Part shown: in pieces, positions 16,462 through 24,433 of the stretch
Layout: each line of letters begins with the position of its first letter
How positions within the stretch are numbered: the first letter of the stretch is position 1
From: Candidatus Adamsella avium
Lineage (GTDB): Bacteria > Cyanobacteriota > Vampirovibrionia > Gastranaerophilales > CAJFVJ01
DNA: 64,000 nucleotides
Assembly (NCBI GenBank): GCA_904420445.1
Contig: CAJFVJ010000003.1
Coordinates: 392,441 to 456,440 of the forward strand
Direction: 5' to 3'
The notes under the pieces: model-generated
Databases searched by the model: none
The model's input: the letters and a program-made list of their open reading frames with translations, nothing else
What the model was told of the DNA's origin: nothing
Made by a program: the position numbers and the translations under genes

Positions 16462-16487
16462 GTTCAAAAATTTTCAGAGCAAATTTT

Positions 16488-16499
16488 TTGCTATATAAT
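16488..16499 (+). promoter_or_regulatory. Solitary repeat end containing TATAAT
   Basis: A lone copy of TTGCTATATAA lies 27 bases after copy B; its last bases form TATAAT (16494-16499), about 30 bases before the MFS start codon. It could act as the -10 box of that gene. Confidence 0.4.
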
Positions 16500-16527
16500 T
16501 TTTTTGGAAAATTTTTGAGAGGGAAAA

Positions 16528-17694
16528 ATGAGAAAGAGTGCATGTCTTTTGCCGCTGGCTCTTGGTACTTTCGGGCTTGGGCTGACAGAGTATGTAATGA
16601 TGGGAATTTTGCCTGATACAGCAAAAGCTATGGGGGTGACAATTCCCGCTGCGGGCAATTTTATATCTTTTTATGCTCTCGGGGTTGTCTTTGGCTCCAT
16701 TCTGCTTGTTATGTTCGGACGAAATAAATCTCTCAAAAATGTACTTATTGCTCTTGTATCCGTTTTTACCATTGCAAATTTGCTGACGGCTTTTGCAAAC
16801 AACTATTTTGTCTTCTGTCTTCTAAGATTTATTGCAGGATTGCCGCATGGTGCCTTCTTCGGCGTCGGAGCGATTGTTGCAGACAAACTCGCAGACAGAG
16901 GAAAAGGAAATCAAGCTGTTGCTACAATGGTATCCGGGATGACTATTTCAAACCTTGCAGGTATTCCGTTTGGAACATTCATCAGTCATAACTTTTCATG
17001 GCGTCTTACTTTTCTTCTTGTAGGGTTATTCGGCTTTTTTGTGCTGTATTCTATAATTCGTATGATACCTCATATTTCCCCTCTGCCTGATACAGGATTT
17101 CGGGGGCAGTTTAGAATATTCAAATCTCTTGCTCCATGGCTGTTGATAGCGGCTGTTATTATGGGCAATGGCGGCATATTCTGCTGGTATAGCTACATAA
17201 ATCCTCTTCTTGTTAATGTTTCCAGCATTGCACCTCAATATGTTTCTTTGATGATGATTCTTGCAGGAGCAGGCATGTGTGTTGGGAATTTTTACGGGGG
17301 AAAATTGTCAGATAAATTCTCTCCTTCAATAGTCGCCGCCATTACACAGCTAAGCGCCTGTATAGCTCTTGTGCTTATATTTTTCTTTTCATCAAATGCT
17401 TTCGTATCTGTATTTTTGATGTGTGTATGTACTGCATGTTTGTTTGCGGTGTCCGCTCCTCAGCAGTTGTTATTAATCAAAAATGCGAAAGGCGGGGAGA
17501 TGCTTGGAGCATCTTGTTCTCAGATATCTTTCAATTTAGGCAATGCAATAGGTGCTTATGTCGGCGGACTGCCTGTTGAACACGGACTCAGTTACAACTA
17601 CACGGCAGCACCGGGGGCTCTCTTTGCTTTTGTCGGGTTTGCTATTTTATTCTATTTTTATAAACGATATGAATATAAAAAGGTCGAAAGCTGA
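16528..17694 (+). CDS. MFS transporter, AraJ/sugar-efflux-like
   Basis: The 388-aa inner-membrane protein has about 12 hydrophobic segments. The N-terminal LALGTFGLGLTEYVMMGILP and the LLRFIAGLPHGAFFGVGAIVA segment are typical of the AraJ/YdhP/chloramphenicol-efflux branch of the major facilitator family. These are proton-driven exporters of sugars or drugs; the substrate is unknown. GAGAGGG precedes the ATG. The gene stands alone between copy B of the repeat and the RNA candidate at 17822. An inverted repeat TTATTAAG...CTTAATAA lies behind it (about 17739-17770) and may end transcription. Confidence 0.92.
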   Translation: MRKSACLLPLALGTFGLGLTEYVMMGILPDTAKAMGVTIPAAGNFISFYALGVVFGSILLVMFGRNKSLKNVLIALVSVFTIANLLTAFANNYFVFCLLRFIAGLPHGAFFGVGAIVADKLADRGKGNQAVATMVSGMTISNLAGIPFGTFISHNFSWRLTFLLVGLFGFFVLYSIIRMIPHISPLPDTGFRGQFRIFKSLAPWLLIAAVIMGNGGIFCWYSYINPLLVNVSSIAPQYVSLMMILAGAGMCVGNFYGGKLSDKFSPSIVAAITQLSACIALVLIFFFSSNAFVSVFLMCVCTACLFAVSAPQQLLLIKNAKGGEMLGASCSQISFNLGNAIGAYVGGLPVEHGLSYNYTAAPGALFAFVGFAILFYFYKRYEYKKVES

Positions 17695-17821
17695 CGTTTT
17701 CAAAAGACTTCCACTCAGAAAAATTTTTAAACATAATTATTAAGAAGTATTACAAAAATATATACTTAATAAATATTTTTTAGCACTTTTTTATAGTATT
17801 CAGCGTTTATATATACATAGA

Positions 17822-18005
17822 GAGGAAAACAAAACTACAAGAGAGCTGAAAATCTAAAGTCTACACAAGAGAGAACGAAGAGAGAAATCAAAAACCTACC
17901 GCAGAGAGAACAAGAAAAAAGAGAGAAACTACCACACACCACATACTTAACCTAACAGAGAAATTCTACAAAGCTAAAAATCGACCGACGGGTCGTTTTT
18001 TTTTT
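17822..18005 (+). ncRNA. Candidate small RNA, purine-rich and ATG-free
   Basis: This 180-base stretch contains no ATG and few T residues, and carries repeated AGAGA/AGAGAG strings (near 17821, 17841, 17869, 17880, 17903, 17921, 17956). A TATATATACAT segment (17808-17818) is a plausible -10 and a strong hairpin terminator closes it. The lack of ORFs, biased composition, promoter and terminator suggest an unstructured regulatory RNA. No known RNA family was recognised. It is convergent with the MerR gene. Confidence 0.5.
17976..18005. terminator. Strong terminator, likely bidirectional
   Basis: CGACC (17982-17986) and GGTCG (17991-17995) form a GC stem with a 4-base loop, flanked by A5 and T10. 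It ends the RNA candidate on the plus strand and can end the MerR gene on the minus strand. Confidence 0.85.
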
Positions 18006-18011
18006 GCTTTT

Positions 18012-18431
18012 TTATACTGCTTTATCGTTATTGAAATCTTTATTGTTCATCGGGTTCCATACATCTTCAAGGTTATTTTTAATTAAATTTTGATAAAACT
18101 TTTCTTTATAATCCAACAATGCAAGTTGTTTTTTTAAATCTTCCATCTGCTGCTGCGCTTTAATTTTTGTAGCCTGAATAATCCCGTATCGTTCAGGTAT
18201 TGTTGAGTCACCGACTATACACAAATCAATATATCTTTTTATCGCCTTATTCTCTGTACCGACAGAACGCAGGCATTTGACTATTCTGACCCATTCCAAA
18301 TCACTCTCGGAGAACTGGCGTATATTATTTGCATCTCTTTTAATAAACGGAAAGAAACCGCTCTTTGCCCAAAATCTGAGAGTATGCTCAGAGACATTCA
18401 TTTTTTCGGCAACTTCTTTTATTGTATACAT
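18012..18431 (-). CDS. MerR-family transcriptional regulator
   Basis: The 139-aa protein starts MYTIKEVAEKMNVSEHTLRFWAKSG, the winged HTH of MerR proteins, with a recognition wing around RQFSESDLEW, followed by a dimerisation coiled coil (about residues 85-115). No metal-binding cysteines are present, so it is of the effector or stress type rather than a metal sensor. GGAAG lies 8 bases before the ATG. Repeat copy C lies upstream, beyond its promoter region. The target may be its own promoter, the nearby MFS gene or the RNA candidate. Confidence 0.92.
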   Translation of the reverse strand: MYTIKEVAEKMNVSEHTLRFWAKSGFFPFIKRDANNIRQFSESDLEWVRIVKCLRSVGTENKAIKRYIDLCIVGDSTIPERYGIIQATKIKAQQQMEDLKKQLALLDYKEKFYQNLIKNNLEDVWNPMNNKDFNNDKAV

Positions 18432-18507
18432 ATCAGCTTCCTTGTTTTTCTGAGTAAAAATATATTATCACAAAAAATATCTGATAGTAACTCTCAAGAA
18501 AAGAAAC

Positions 18508-18646
18508 TTATATAGCAAATTCTACTGATTCTATTAAAAGTCCGTCATTCTGAGGGCTTTAGTCAGAAGAATTCTTGTTGTTTAGATATTTTGCTAACGC
18601 ACAGTATGACGTTGTTTTGGGATTTTGGGCGGAATTTGCGGTATAA
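18508..18646 (+). repeat. 140-bp interspersed element, copy C
   Basis: Ends are TTATATAGCAA and TTGCGGTATAA (one end slightly diverged). The core includes GTCATTCTGAGGGCTTTAGT, GAAGAATTCTT and CAGTATGACGTTG. It lies between the MerR and LysR genes. Confidence 0.88.
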
Positions 18647-18663
18647 ATCACCGGCAAAAGGAT

Positions 18664-19554
18664 TTATAAAAATCTCTCCCTCAGCTTGGATAAAAAGAGA
18701 TTAGCGGCAGGAGAGAAAATCTGATATTTTTTCCATACAATATCGAGTCCTGACTCGAGCTTTGGAGAAAGAGGTCTGAAAGCTATATTACTTGTGTGCA
18801 TGGTGTTTACAAGTTTATCCAAAGTCAGAGCATATCCGATTCCTTCTTCAACCATAATTCTTGCATTATAGACAAGATTGTATGTAGCTGCCACGTTCAT
18901 TTTTTCAAAATTCCCGCCGAACCATTCAAGAAAGTCATTCTTTACTGATGTTCTCCTCACAACCTGCCTTGAGCATATGAGCGGCAAGTCATATAAATCA
19001 TCAAGTTTTATTTCTTTTTTCAATGCAAGAGCGCTGTCTTTTTTCATGAGAACGCCCCACACATCTTTTGATGGAAGCGTGATATATTCATATTTTGATA
19101 AATCAGTAGGCTGGATTAAAATTCCAAAGTCCAAAAGCCCCTTGTCCAAACGTTCGGTAACATCCTCAGCATTCCCGCTGTAAAGATGATATTTGATTGC
19201 CGGATATTCTTCCCTCATATCTTTTATTACCTCAGCAATGTATTTCATTGACTCTGTTTCTCCTCCGCCGATATAAATATCACCGCTTACGGTATCTGAG
19301 ATTGAGCGGAATACTGACTCCGTTTTGTCAACCATATCAACTATTTCTTCAGCTCTTTTGCGCAGAATCATTCCTTCAGGTGTCAGTGAAATATTGTGGC
19401 TTCCTCTGATAAAAAGCTTTTGTCCGAGTTCTTTTTCCAGATCCTGAAGCTGCCTTGAGAGCGTAGGCTGCGTGAGATGCAAAAAATTTGCAGCCCTTGT
19501 AATGCTTCCTTCTCTCGCTACTGTGAGAAAGTATCTCAACACTCTTATTTCCAT
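18664..19554 (-). CDS. LysR-family transcriptional regulator
   Basis: The 296-aa protein has the N-terminal LysR HTH (MEIRVLRYFLTVAREGSITRAA, LHLTQPTLSRQLQDLEKELG) and a C-terminal periplasmic-binding-like effector domain from about residue 90. GAGGG precedes the ATG. It is divergent from the small-protein/hydrolase/permease/DUF3737 genes, the usual layout for a LysR activator of its neighbour. A palindrome ATGCCTGTCAAGCAT in the shared promoter region is the likely binding site. The cluster has relatives in gut Firmicutes as far as I recall. Confidence 0.94.
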   Translation of the reverse strand: MEIRVLRYFLTVAREGSITRAANFLHLTQPTLSRQLQDLEKELGQKLFIRGSHNISLTPEGMILRKRAEEIVDMVDKTESVFRSISDTVSGDIYIGGGETESMKYIAEVIKDMREEYPAIKYHLYSGNAEDVTERLDKGLLDFGILIQPTDLSKYEYITLPSKDVWGVLMKKDSALALKKEIKLDDLYDLPLICSRQVVRRTSVKNDFLEWFGGNFEKMNVAATYNLVYNARIMVEEGIGYALTLDKLVNTMHTSNIAFRPLSPKLESGLDIVWKKYQIFSPAANLFLSKLRERFL

Positions 19555-19598
19555 AATACACCCTCTTTTGCTCTGCTTTATCTTATCATTCTTGTGTT

Positions 19599-19628
19599 AT
19601 GCCTGTCAAGCATTATGTAGTATATAAT
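19599..19628 (+). promoter_or_regulatory. Putative LysR operator and -10 box for the divergent operon
   Basis: ATGC-N7-GCAT (19599-19613) is a LysR-style interrupted palindrome. A consensus TATAAT follows at 19623-19628, upstream of the gene at 19682, so the operator covers the -35 region as expected for an activator. Confidence 0.45.
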
Positions 19629-19681
19629 ATAAGTATTTGCTATTTCTTTAAAACAGGTCATAATAAAAAAATAAGGAAGAA

Positions 19682-19906
19682 ATGATTATGATGCAGACAG
19701 CAAATATTATCTCTAATCTGAAAGATGCGGGATGTTCTGATATGTTGATAGAAAAGTTTCTCAACCTGCTGCAAATCGGAACACAAAAAGAGCAGCTGCG
19801 TTTATTGAACGAACACAGGTGCCGTCTGCTTGATTCAATTCACAAAAATCAGAAGAAACTTGATTGTCTTGATTATCTGATTTTTGAGATGAAGCAGCAA
19901 AACTAA
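19682..19906 (+). CDS. Small conserved protein of LysR/hydrolase clusters
   Basis: The 74-aa protein resembles the C-terminal coiled coil of MerR regulators without the DNA-binding part: GTQKEQLRLLNEHRCRLL, then DSIHKNQKKLDCLDYLIFEM. Stand-alone proteins of this kind occur in Firmicutes beside LysR and hydrolase or flavodoxin genes; their role is unknown. AAGGAAG precedes the ATG. It is the first gene of an operon with the alpha/beta hydrolase (53-base gap). Confidence 0.8.
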   Translation: MIMMQTANIISNLKDAGCSDMLIEKFLNLLQIGTQKEQLRLLNEHRCRLLDSIHKNQKKLDCLDYLIFEMKQQN

Positions 19907-19959
19907 AAAACGCTGAACAGCAACAAAACACTGTTCGGATGGTACTGAAGGAGGAACCA

Positions 19960-20832
19960 ATGGATATAATAAGAGTAAATACACCTAGAGGTCTTGAGCT
20001 AAAAGGTGCGATGTGGGGAAACACATCAATGGATACGGTTGTCATTATGATGAGCGGAATATGCTCCAATGTATTCCAGAATGACCTGCTTCCTGCAACG
20101 GGAGAGCTGCTTTCCAAAAATAATATAGCTTTTATCGCAGGACATGCGATGGATGCCTTCTCTTTCTTCTGCTACTCTGACATAAATCTGAAAAAGCAGG
20201 TAAATACGGGAGTTGTTTTTGATGACTTTTCTCTTGTATACGAAGATGTTGAGGCTTATGTCAAATATGCCAAAGAACTAGGCTTCAAAAACATCGTTCT
20301 TGCAGGACATTCCCTCGGGTCAAACAAAATTATTAACTACCTCGGAAATACACCTGATAACTTTGTAGACTATTTCATTGTTACGGCGCCGATAGATTTG
20401 GGGCACTGGTGGAAAGTTATGCCAAACATTGATGTATGCCTCAAACTTGCAGAACAATTTGTCGAAGAAGGCAGAAACAAAGAAATTCTCCCGTATCTCT
20501 TCGGAGGATTTTCGCCGATGAGCGCAGAAACAGTCCTGTCTTTTTATAATGCGTATAACCTCAAGAATTGTCCGGTAATCAGCGGCGATGGAGAAACTGA
20601 CTCTCTGCATTCGATTAAAGTCAACGGAGCATTTGTTATCGGAGAGAAAGACAGCCTGACAAACGGTGATGCAAGAGCTTTCATGGAAAATATAAACTCA
20701 TACTGCAAGCACCCTGAAGAAAACAGAGTTGTTGTTATCCAGGGGGCTTCTCATATCTTCTACGGTAAACATAACGAATACGCAAAAGTCATACTCGGTC
20801 TGGTCGAAGAATCTGTCCTCCTTCCTGCATAA
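19960..20832 (+). CDS. Alpha/beta hydrolase
   Basis: The 290-aa protein has an alpha/beta-hydrolase core with the nucleophile elbow GHSLGS (in VLAGHSLGSNKIINYLG), and a C-terminal GASHIF segment that supplies the catalytic histidine. A large lid-like insertion lies between residues 150 and 210. GAGGA just before the ATG at 19960 fixes this start over an in-frame GTG or ATG at 19939. The substrate is unknown. It is followed 12 bases later by an EamA permease, which suggests uptake or export of a related small molecule. Confidence 0.9.
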   Translation: MDIIRVNTPRGLELKGAMWGNTSMDTVVIMMSGICSNVFQNDLLPATGELLSKNNIAFIAGHAMDAFSFFCYSDINLKKQVNTGVVFDDFSLVYEDVEAYVKYAKELGFKNIVLAGHSLGSNKIINYLGNTPDNFVDYFIVTAPIDLGHWWKVMPNIDVCLKLAEQFVEEGRNKEILPYLFGGFSPMSAETVLSFYNAYNLKNCPVISGDGETDSLHSIKVNGAFVIGEKDSLTNGDARAFMENINSYCKHPEENRVVVIQGASHIFYGKHNEYAKVILGLVEESVLLPA

Positions 20833-20844
20833 GATGAGGAAAAT

Positions 20845-21798
20845 ATGAATAAGACACCTTCAAAAAAATTATTTATACTCTGCAACTTGTCGCTGCTTGC
20901 TGCTGCGATGATATCAGGTCTGTCTTTTGTTGCTCAAAAATTAGGGATGACTTATGTCGGACCTTTTACGTTCAACACTTTGAGATGTTTTATCGGAAGT
21001 TTGTGTCTTCTCCCGATAATCTTTATGTTCAGCATATTGACTCCTGATTCATCAAAAAAATATTCGGACAAAGAACTTTTGAAAGGCGGCATTTTTGCAG
21101 GAATTGTTTTGTTCATTGCTTTTTCGATAAATCAGTACTGCATGATTTATGCTCAGGCAGGGAAAGCAGGTTTTATTACGTCTTTATACATTCTCTTTGT
21201 TCCTGTGATTGCAGTATTTCTGAAACACAAGCTCGGGATAAACGTAAAAATCAGCATAGCGGCAGCACTTTTAGGAATGTATCTACTCTGTGCGAAAGGT
21301 GCCATGAGTTTTGATATGTGGGATATTTTTCTCCTCCTCAGTGCTTTTTTCTTTGCTCTGCATATAGTTGTTGTCAGCCACTATTCAAAAAAAGCTAATG
21401 CGCTGAAATTATCCGGAGTTCAGTTTTTGACGGCAGGTGTTTTATCGCTGCCTTTTATGTTTATATTCGAAGAGCCTTCTTTGAGTGCGATTATCGCCGG
21501 ATACAAACCGATTTTGTTCATAGGTGTCGTTGTAACGGGGGCTGCTTATACATTGCAAATTTTCGGGCATAAAGCCACCCATCCCGTCCTTGCAACTCTG
21601 ATACTCAGCTCAGAAGCAGTATTCGCAGTCATCGGAGGAATGCTGATTTTGCACGAAACTCTCACCATGCGAGAAATTGCAGGATGTGTGATTATGGCTG
21701 CTGCGATTATCTTATCCCAAATACAGATAAAAATTTTTAATACAAATAATATAAAGGAGATTTCTAATGAGAAAACAAATAAAGAACCAATCCTTTGA
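20845..21798 (+). CDS. EamA-family (DMT) permease
   Basis: The 317-aa membrane protein has ten hydrophobic segments in two EamA repeats; the first includes ISGLSFVAQKLGMTYVGPFTFN and the second ends with SSEAVFAVIGGMLILHETL. DMT permeases export amino acids, nucleosides or other metabolites. GAGGA precedes the ATG. The last 32 bases overlap the DUF3737 gene, so both are translated from one mRNA. Confidence 0.93.
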   Translation: MNKTPSKKLFILCNLSLLAAAMISGLSFVAQKLGMTYVGPFTFNTLRCFIGSLCLLPIIFMFSILTPDSSKKYSDKELLKGGIFAGIVLFIAFSINQYCMIYAQAGKAGFITSLYILFVPVIAVFLKHKLGINVKISIAAALLGMYLLCAKGAMSFDMWDIFLLLSAFFFALHIVVVSHYSKKANALKLSGVQFLTAGVLSLPFMFIFEEPSLSAIIAGYKPILFIGVVVTGAAYTLQIFGHKATHPVLATLILSSEAVFAVIGGMLILHETLTMREIAGCVIMAAAIILSQIQIKIFNTNNIKEISNEKTNKEPIL

Positions 21799-22630
21799 TG
21801 AAGAACGTTCGCTTTACAATCTGAAAAACACTGATGTTATTAACTGCATTTTTGCAGGTCCTGCAGACGGCGAGTCTGTTTTGAAAGAGTGCAGAAATTT
21901 TGCTGTCAAAAACTCAAAGTTCTCTCTTCGTTATTCGCTCTGGCATGCAAAAGGCTTTGAACTTGATAGCTCATCTCTTGATGATAAAACAAGAGCGCCT
22001 ATCTGGTACTCTTCAAAAGGAATTATCTCAAACTCTCAAATTGACGGAATTAAATGCCTGAGAGAATGCAAAGACATTACTGTAAACAACTGCACAATCA
22101 ACTCTCCGGAGTTCGGATGGAGATGCAAAAATGTGAAGATTACACATTCAACAATTGACGCTATGTATTTTTTGTTTGAATCAAAAAATGTTAAAATCAA
22201 CAATCTCAATATGGCAGGGAAATACTCTTTTCAGTATATGAACAACATACACATCTCTGACTCTGTCCTTGATACAAAGGATGCTTTCTGGCACAGCAAA
22301 AATATTCTTGTCGAAAACTCTGTTGTCAAAGGGGAATATCTCGGGTGGTTCTCTGAAAATCTCACGTTTATAAACTGCAAAATCTCAGGAACTCAGCCTC
22401 TTTGTTATTGCAAAAATCTCAAACTGATAAACTGTACTATGGAAAATACTGACCTCGCTTTTGAATATTCTGATGTAGAAGCTGATATAAAAGGACATAT
22501 CCTCTCCGTTAAAAATCCAAAATCAGGGACAATTACGGCAGACAGCGTCGGAGAAGTTATTATGGCGGATGCTGTAATGAAATGCAAAGGAGTTGTCAAC
22601 ATCAGAGAAAAGAAAGAAATCTGTGCGTAA
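21767..22630 (+). CDS. DUF3737 right-handed beta-helix protein
   Basis: The 287-aa protein is a string of short beta-helix turns (for example CKDITVNNCTI, CKNVKITHSTI, SKNVKINNLNM, SKNILVENSVV), with many C/S-K-N-I/V steps. This is the pattern of DUF3737 proteins, common in Firmicutes and Bacteroidetes; no activity is known. There is no signal peptide, so it is cytoplasmic. AAAGGAGA 8 bases before the ATG marks the start inside the EamA gene. It is the last gene of the LysR-controlled cluster. Confidence 0.9.
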   Translation: MRKQIKNQSFDEERSLYNLKNTDVINCIFAGPADGESVLKECRNFAVKNSKFSLRYSLWHAKGFELDSSSLDDKTRAPIWYSSKGIISNSQIDGIKCLRECKDITVNNCTINSPEFGWRCKNVKITHSTIDAMYFLFESKNVKINNLNMAGKYSFQYMNNIHISDSVLDTKDAFWHSKNILVENSVVKGEYLGWFSENLTFINCKISGTQPLCYCKNLKLINCTMENTDLAFEYSDVEADIKGHILSVKNPKSGTITADSVGEVIMADAVMKCKGVVNIREKKEICA

Positions 22631-22631
22631 T

Positions 22632-22732
22632 GTCATACTGAGCGAAGCGGAGTATCTTTTTGAATAGTCATGGATTCTTCTGGCAAGCGCCCTCAGAATG
22701 ACCTGTTATACTGAGGGTAAGTGAAGTATCGA
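22632..22732. repeat. Partial copy of the 140-bp element core
   Basis: GTCATACTGAGCGAAGCGGAGTATC at the left and CTCAGAATGAC at 22692-22702 form an imperfect inverted repeat related to the core of copies A-D, followed by a second GTTATACTGAGGGTAAGTGAAGTATCG. The terminal TTATATAGCAA sequences are absent. Confidence 0.6.
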
Positions 22733-22803
22733 GCTGTACAAAAACGGAGATTTGGAGAGTATGCAGGCATGGGGCATTTTTCAGACTATGAAGTGAGTGA
22801 CTC

Positions 22804-23346
22804 TCAGGTGTCAACGTTTTCTTGTTCTTTTGTTCTCATGCGGTTTAGATTTCCTTTGAGTTTTCTGACAGCTGAAACAATCATGCCGGGTTTTCTCAGA
22901 ACGTATAAATCTTCCGAGAACGCTGCCGAGCATTTTTTCAGCTGGTCAGAGATTGTCTGCTGTTCGTCTTTCAAAATATAGTCATCTTTTTGTGTTTCGC
23001 AGTGATTGCGCATATCTGCGAGTTTTTCTAGCAGGCTGTTTTCAAAGGAATAAATTTTGTTTATGAACAAAAAAAGACTTTCATCCCTCATAACAGACAT
23101 ATCGTCAAGAATTTTTGCTATCCTCGAAAAGTTAGTGTTCTCAAGAACAGTATTCTCACCATCCTGCGAAAACATTTGCATAATTGTATAAAGAAATTGT
23201 TTGTATCTGCTGAAATGTTCTATTTTCAGCCTGAATAGGTTTTGTTTGTTTTGCTCTTCGACAGCGAGCCATTGCCACCATGCAAACAGGACAAGACAAA
23301 AAGTCAGTATAAGATTTGTTATTATGTTTATTTCCTGAAGTTTCAT
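22804..23346 (-). CDS. Single-TM protein, unknown function
   Basis: The 180-aa protein (ATG at 23346) is not recognised. It starts MKLQEINIITNLILTFCLVLFAWWQW, an N-terminal membrane helix without a cleavage site, followed by a helical cytoplasmic or periplasmic region. The start is uncertain: the ATG has no ribosome-binding site, and an upstream TTG at 23388 would add 14 residues. The gene stands alone between a partial repeat and repeat copy D. Confidence 0.65.
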   Translation of the reverse strand: MKLQEINIITNLILTFCLVLFAWWQWLAVEEQNKQNLFRLKIEHFSRYKQFLYTIMQMFSQDGENTVLENTNFSRIAKILDDMSVMRDESLFLFINKIYSFENSLLEKLADMRNHCETQKDDYILKDEQQTISDQLKKCSAAFSEDLYVLRKPGMIVSAVRKLKGNLNRMRTKEQENVDT

Positions 23347-23432
23347 AGGAGGGATTGTAAGTTTTTCTTCCTTTATTGACAATAGCAAGAGAGGCTTAGG
23401 TCTGATGTTTTTTGAGAATAAAAAAATGGAAC

Positions 23433-23573
23433 TTATATGGCAAATTCCACAGATATCATTAAAAGTCTGTCATTCTGAGGGTTTTGGCCCGAAGAATTCT
23501 TTTTGGTTTAGATACTTCGCCAATGCTCCGTATGACGTTATTTGGGAAATTTTTGGTGGAATTTGCCATATAA
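23433..23573 (+). repeat. 140-bp interspersed element, copy D
   Basis: Ends are TTATATGGCAA and TTGCCATATAA, differing from copies A and B by a matched change in both arms. The core includes GTCATTCTGAGGGTTTTGG, GAAGAATTCTTTTTGG and CGTATGACGTTATTTGG. It lies before the IscU-like gene. Confidence 0.9.
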
Positions 23574-23681
23574 ATTCCAAAAAAATTTGATGGCAAAATT
23601 ATTTGGTTATATTATTATTAAAGTATATTACGGTTAATCATTATTTTGTTGTGAATACAACTATGAAATAAAGGAGGTCAC

Positions 23682-24383
23682 ATGGATCGTATTCAAGTTA
23701 CTGAAGAAGTAAAAGAAATGTGTTGTGTAAAAAGAGGCGTCAAAGGTGAGCCTGCTCCTATCCCTCAAGAAGGTGAATGGACAAAAGCCAAGAAAATCGA
23801 AGATATTTCAGGCTTAACTCACGGCTGCGGATGCTGTGCTCCTCAACAGGGTACTTGCAAATTGACACTCAACGTAAAAGACGGTGTTATTCAAGAAGCG
23901 CTTGTAGAAACTCTCGGATGTTCTGGGATGACTCACTCTGCTGCTATGGCAGGCGAAATTCTCCCCGGTAAAACAATCCTCGAAGCGTTGAATACAGACC
24001 TTGTCTGTGATGCTATCAACGTTGCAATGAGAGAGTTGTTCCTCCAGATTGTCTACGGACGTACTCAGACAGCTTTTTCTGATAACGGTCTTCCTGTCGG
24101 CGCAGGTCTTGAAGATTTGGGTAAGGGACTTCGTTCTCAGGTCGGTACTATTTTTTCTACAAAACAAAAAGGACCAAGATATCTTGAAGTTGCAGAAGGT
24201 TATATCCTTGAATTAGGTCTTGATAAAAACGATGAGATTATCGGATATAAGTTCATAAATCTTGGCAAGATGATGGATGCAATCAAAAAAGGCACAGACC
24301 CGAAAGAAGCATTCGAATCAAACATCGGAACTTATGGCAGATTTGCGGAAGCCGTAAAGAAAATTGATCCGAGAAAAGAATAA
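23682..24383 (+). CDS. IscU/NifU-like iron-sulfur scaffold protein (GGGtGRT partner)
   Basis: The 233-aa protein has an IscU-like fold around an N-terminal cysteine group (C49, C51, C52 in GLTHGCGCCAP, then C59) and a later GCSGMTH motif, in the manner of scaffolds that assemble Fe-S clusters. The C-terminal region (IIGYKFINLGKMMDAI) is particular to the group that sits next to GGGtGRT proteins. A strong AAAGGAGG ribosome-binding site precedes the ATG. The next gene follows after 50 bases; the two are a recurrent pair of unknown joint function. Confidence 0.85.
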   Translation: MDRIQVTEEVKEMCCVKRGVKGEPAPIPQEGEWTKAKKIEDISGLTHGCGCCAPQQGTCKLTLNVKDGVIQEALVETLGCSGMTHSAAMAGEILPGKTILEALNTDLVCDAINVAMRELFLQIVYGRTQTAFSDNGLPVGAGLEDLGKGLRSQVGTIFSTKQKGPRYLEVAEGYILELGLDKNDEIIGYKFINLGKMMDAIKKGTDPKEAFESNIGTYGRFAEAVKKIDPRKE

Positions 24384-24433
24384 ACTTTAAGATAAACAGG
24401 TGGTACTAGAAAATTAATTAAGAGGAAAAATAT

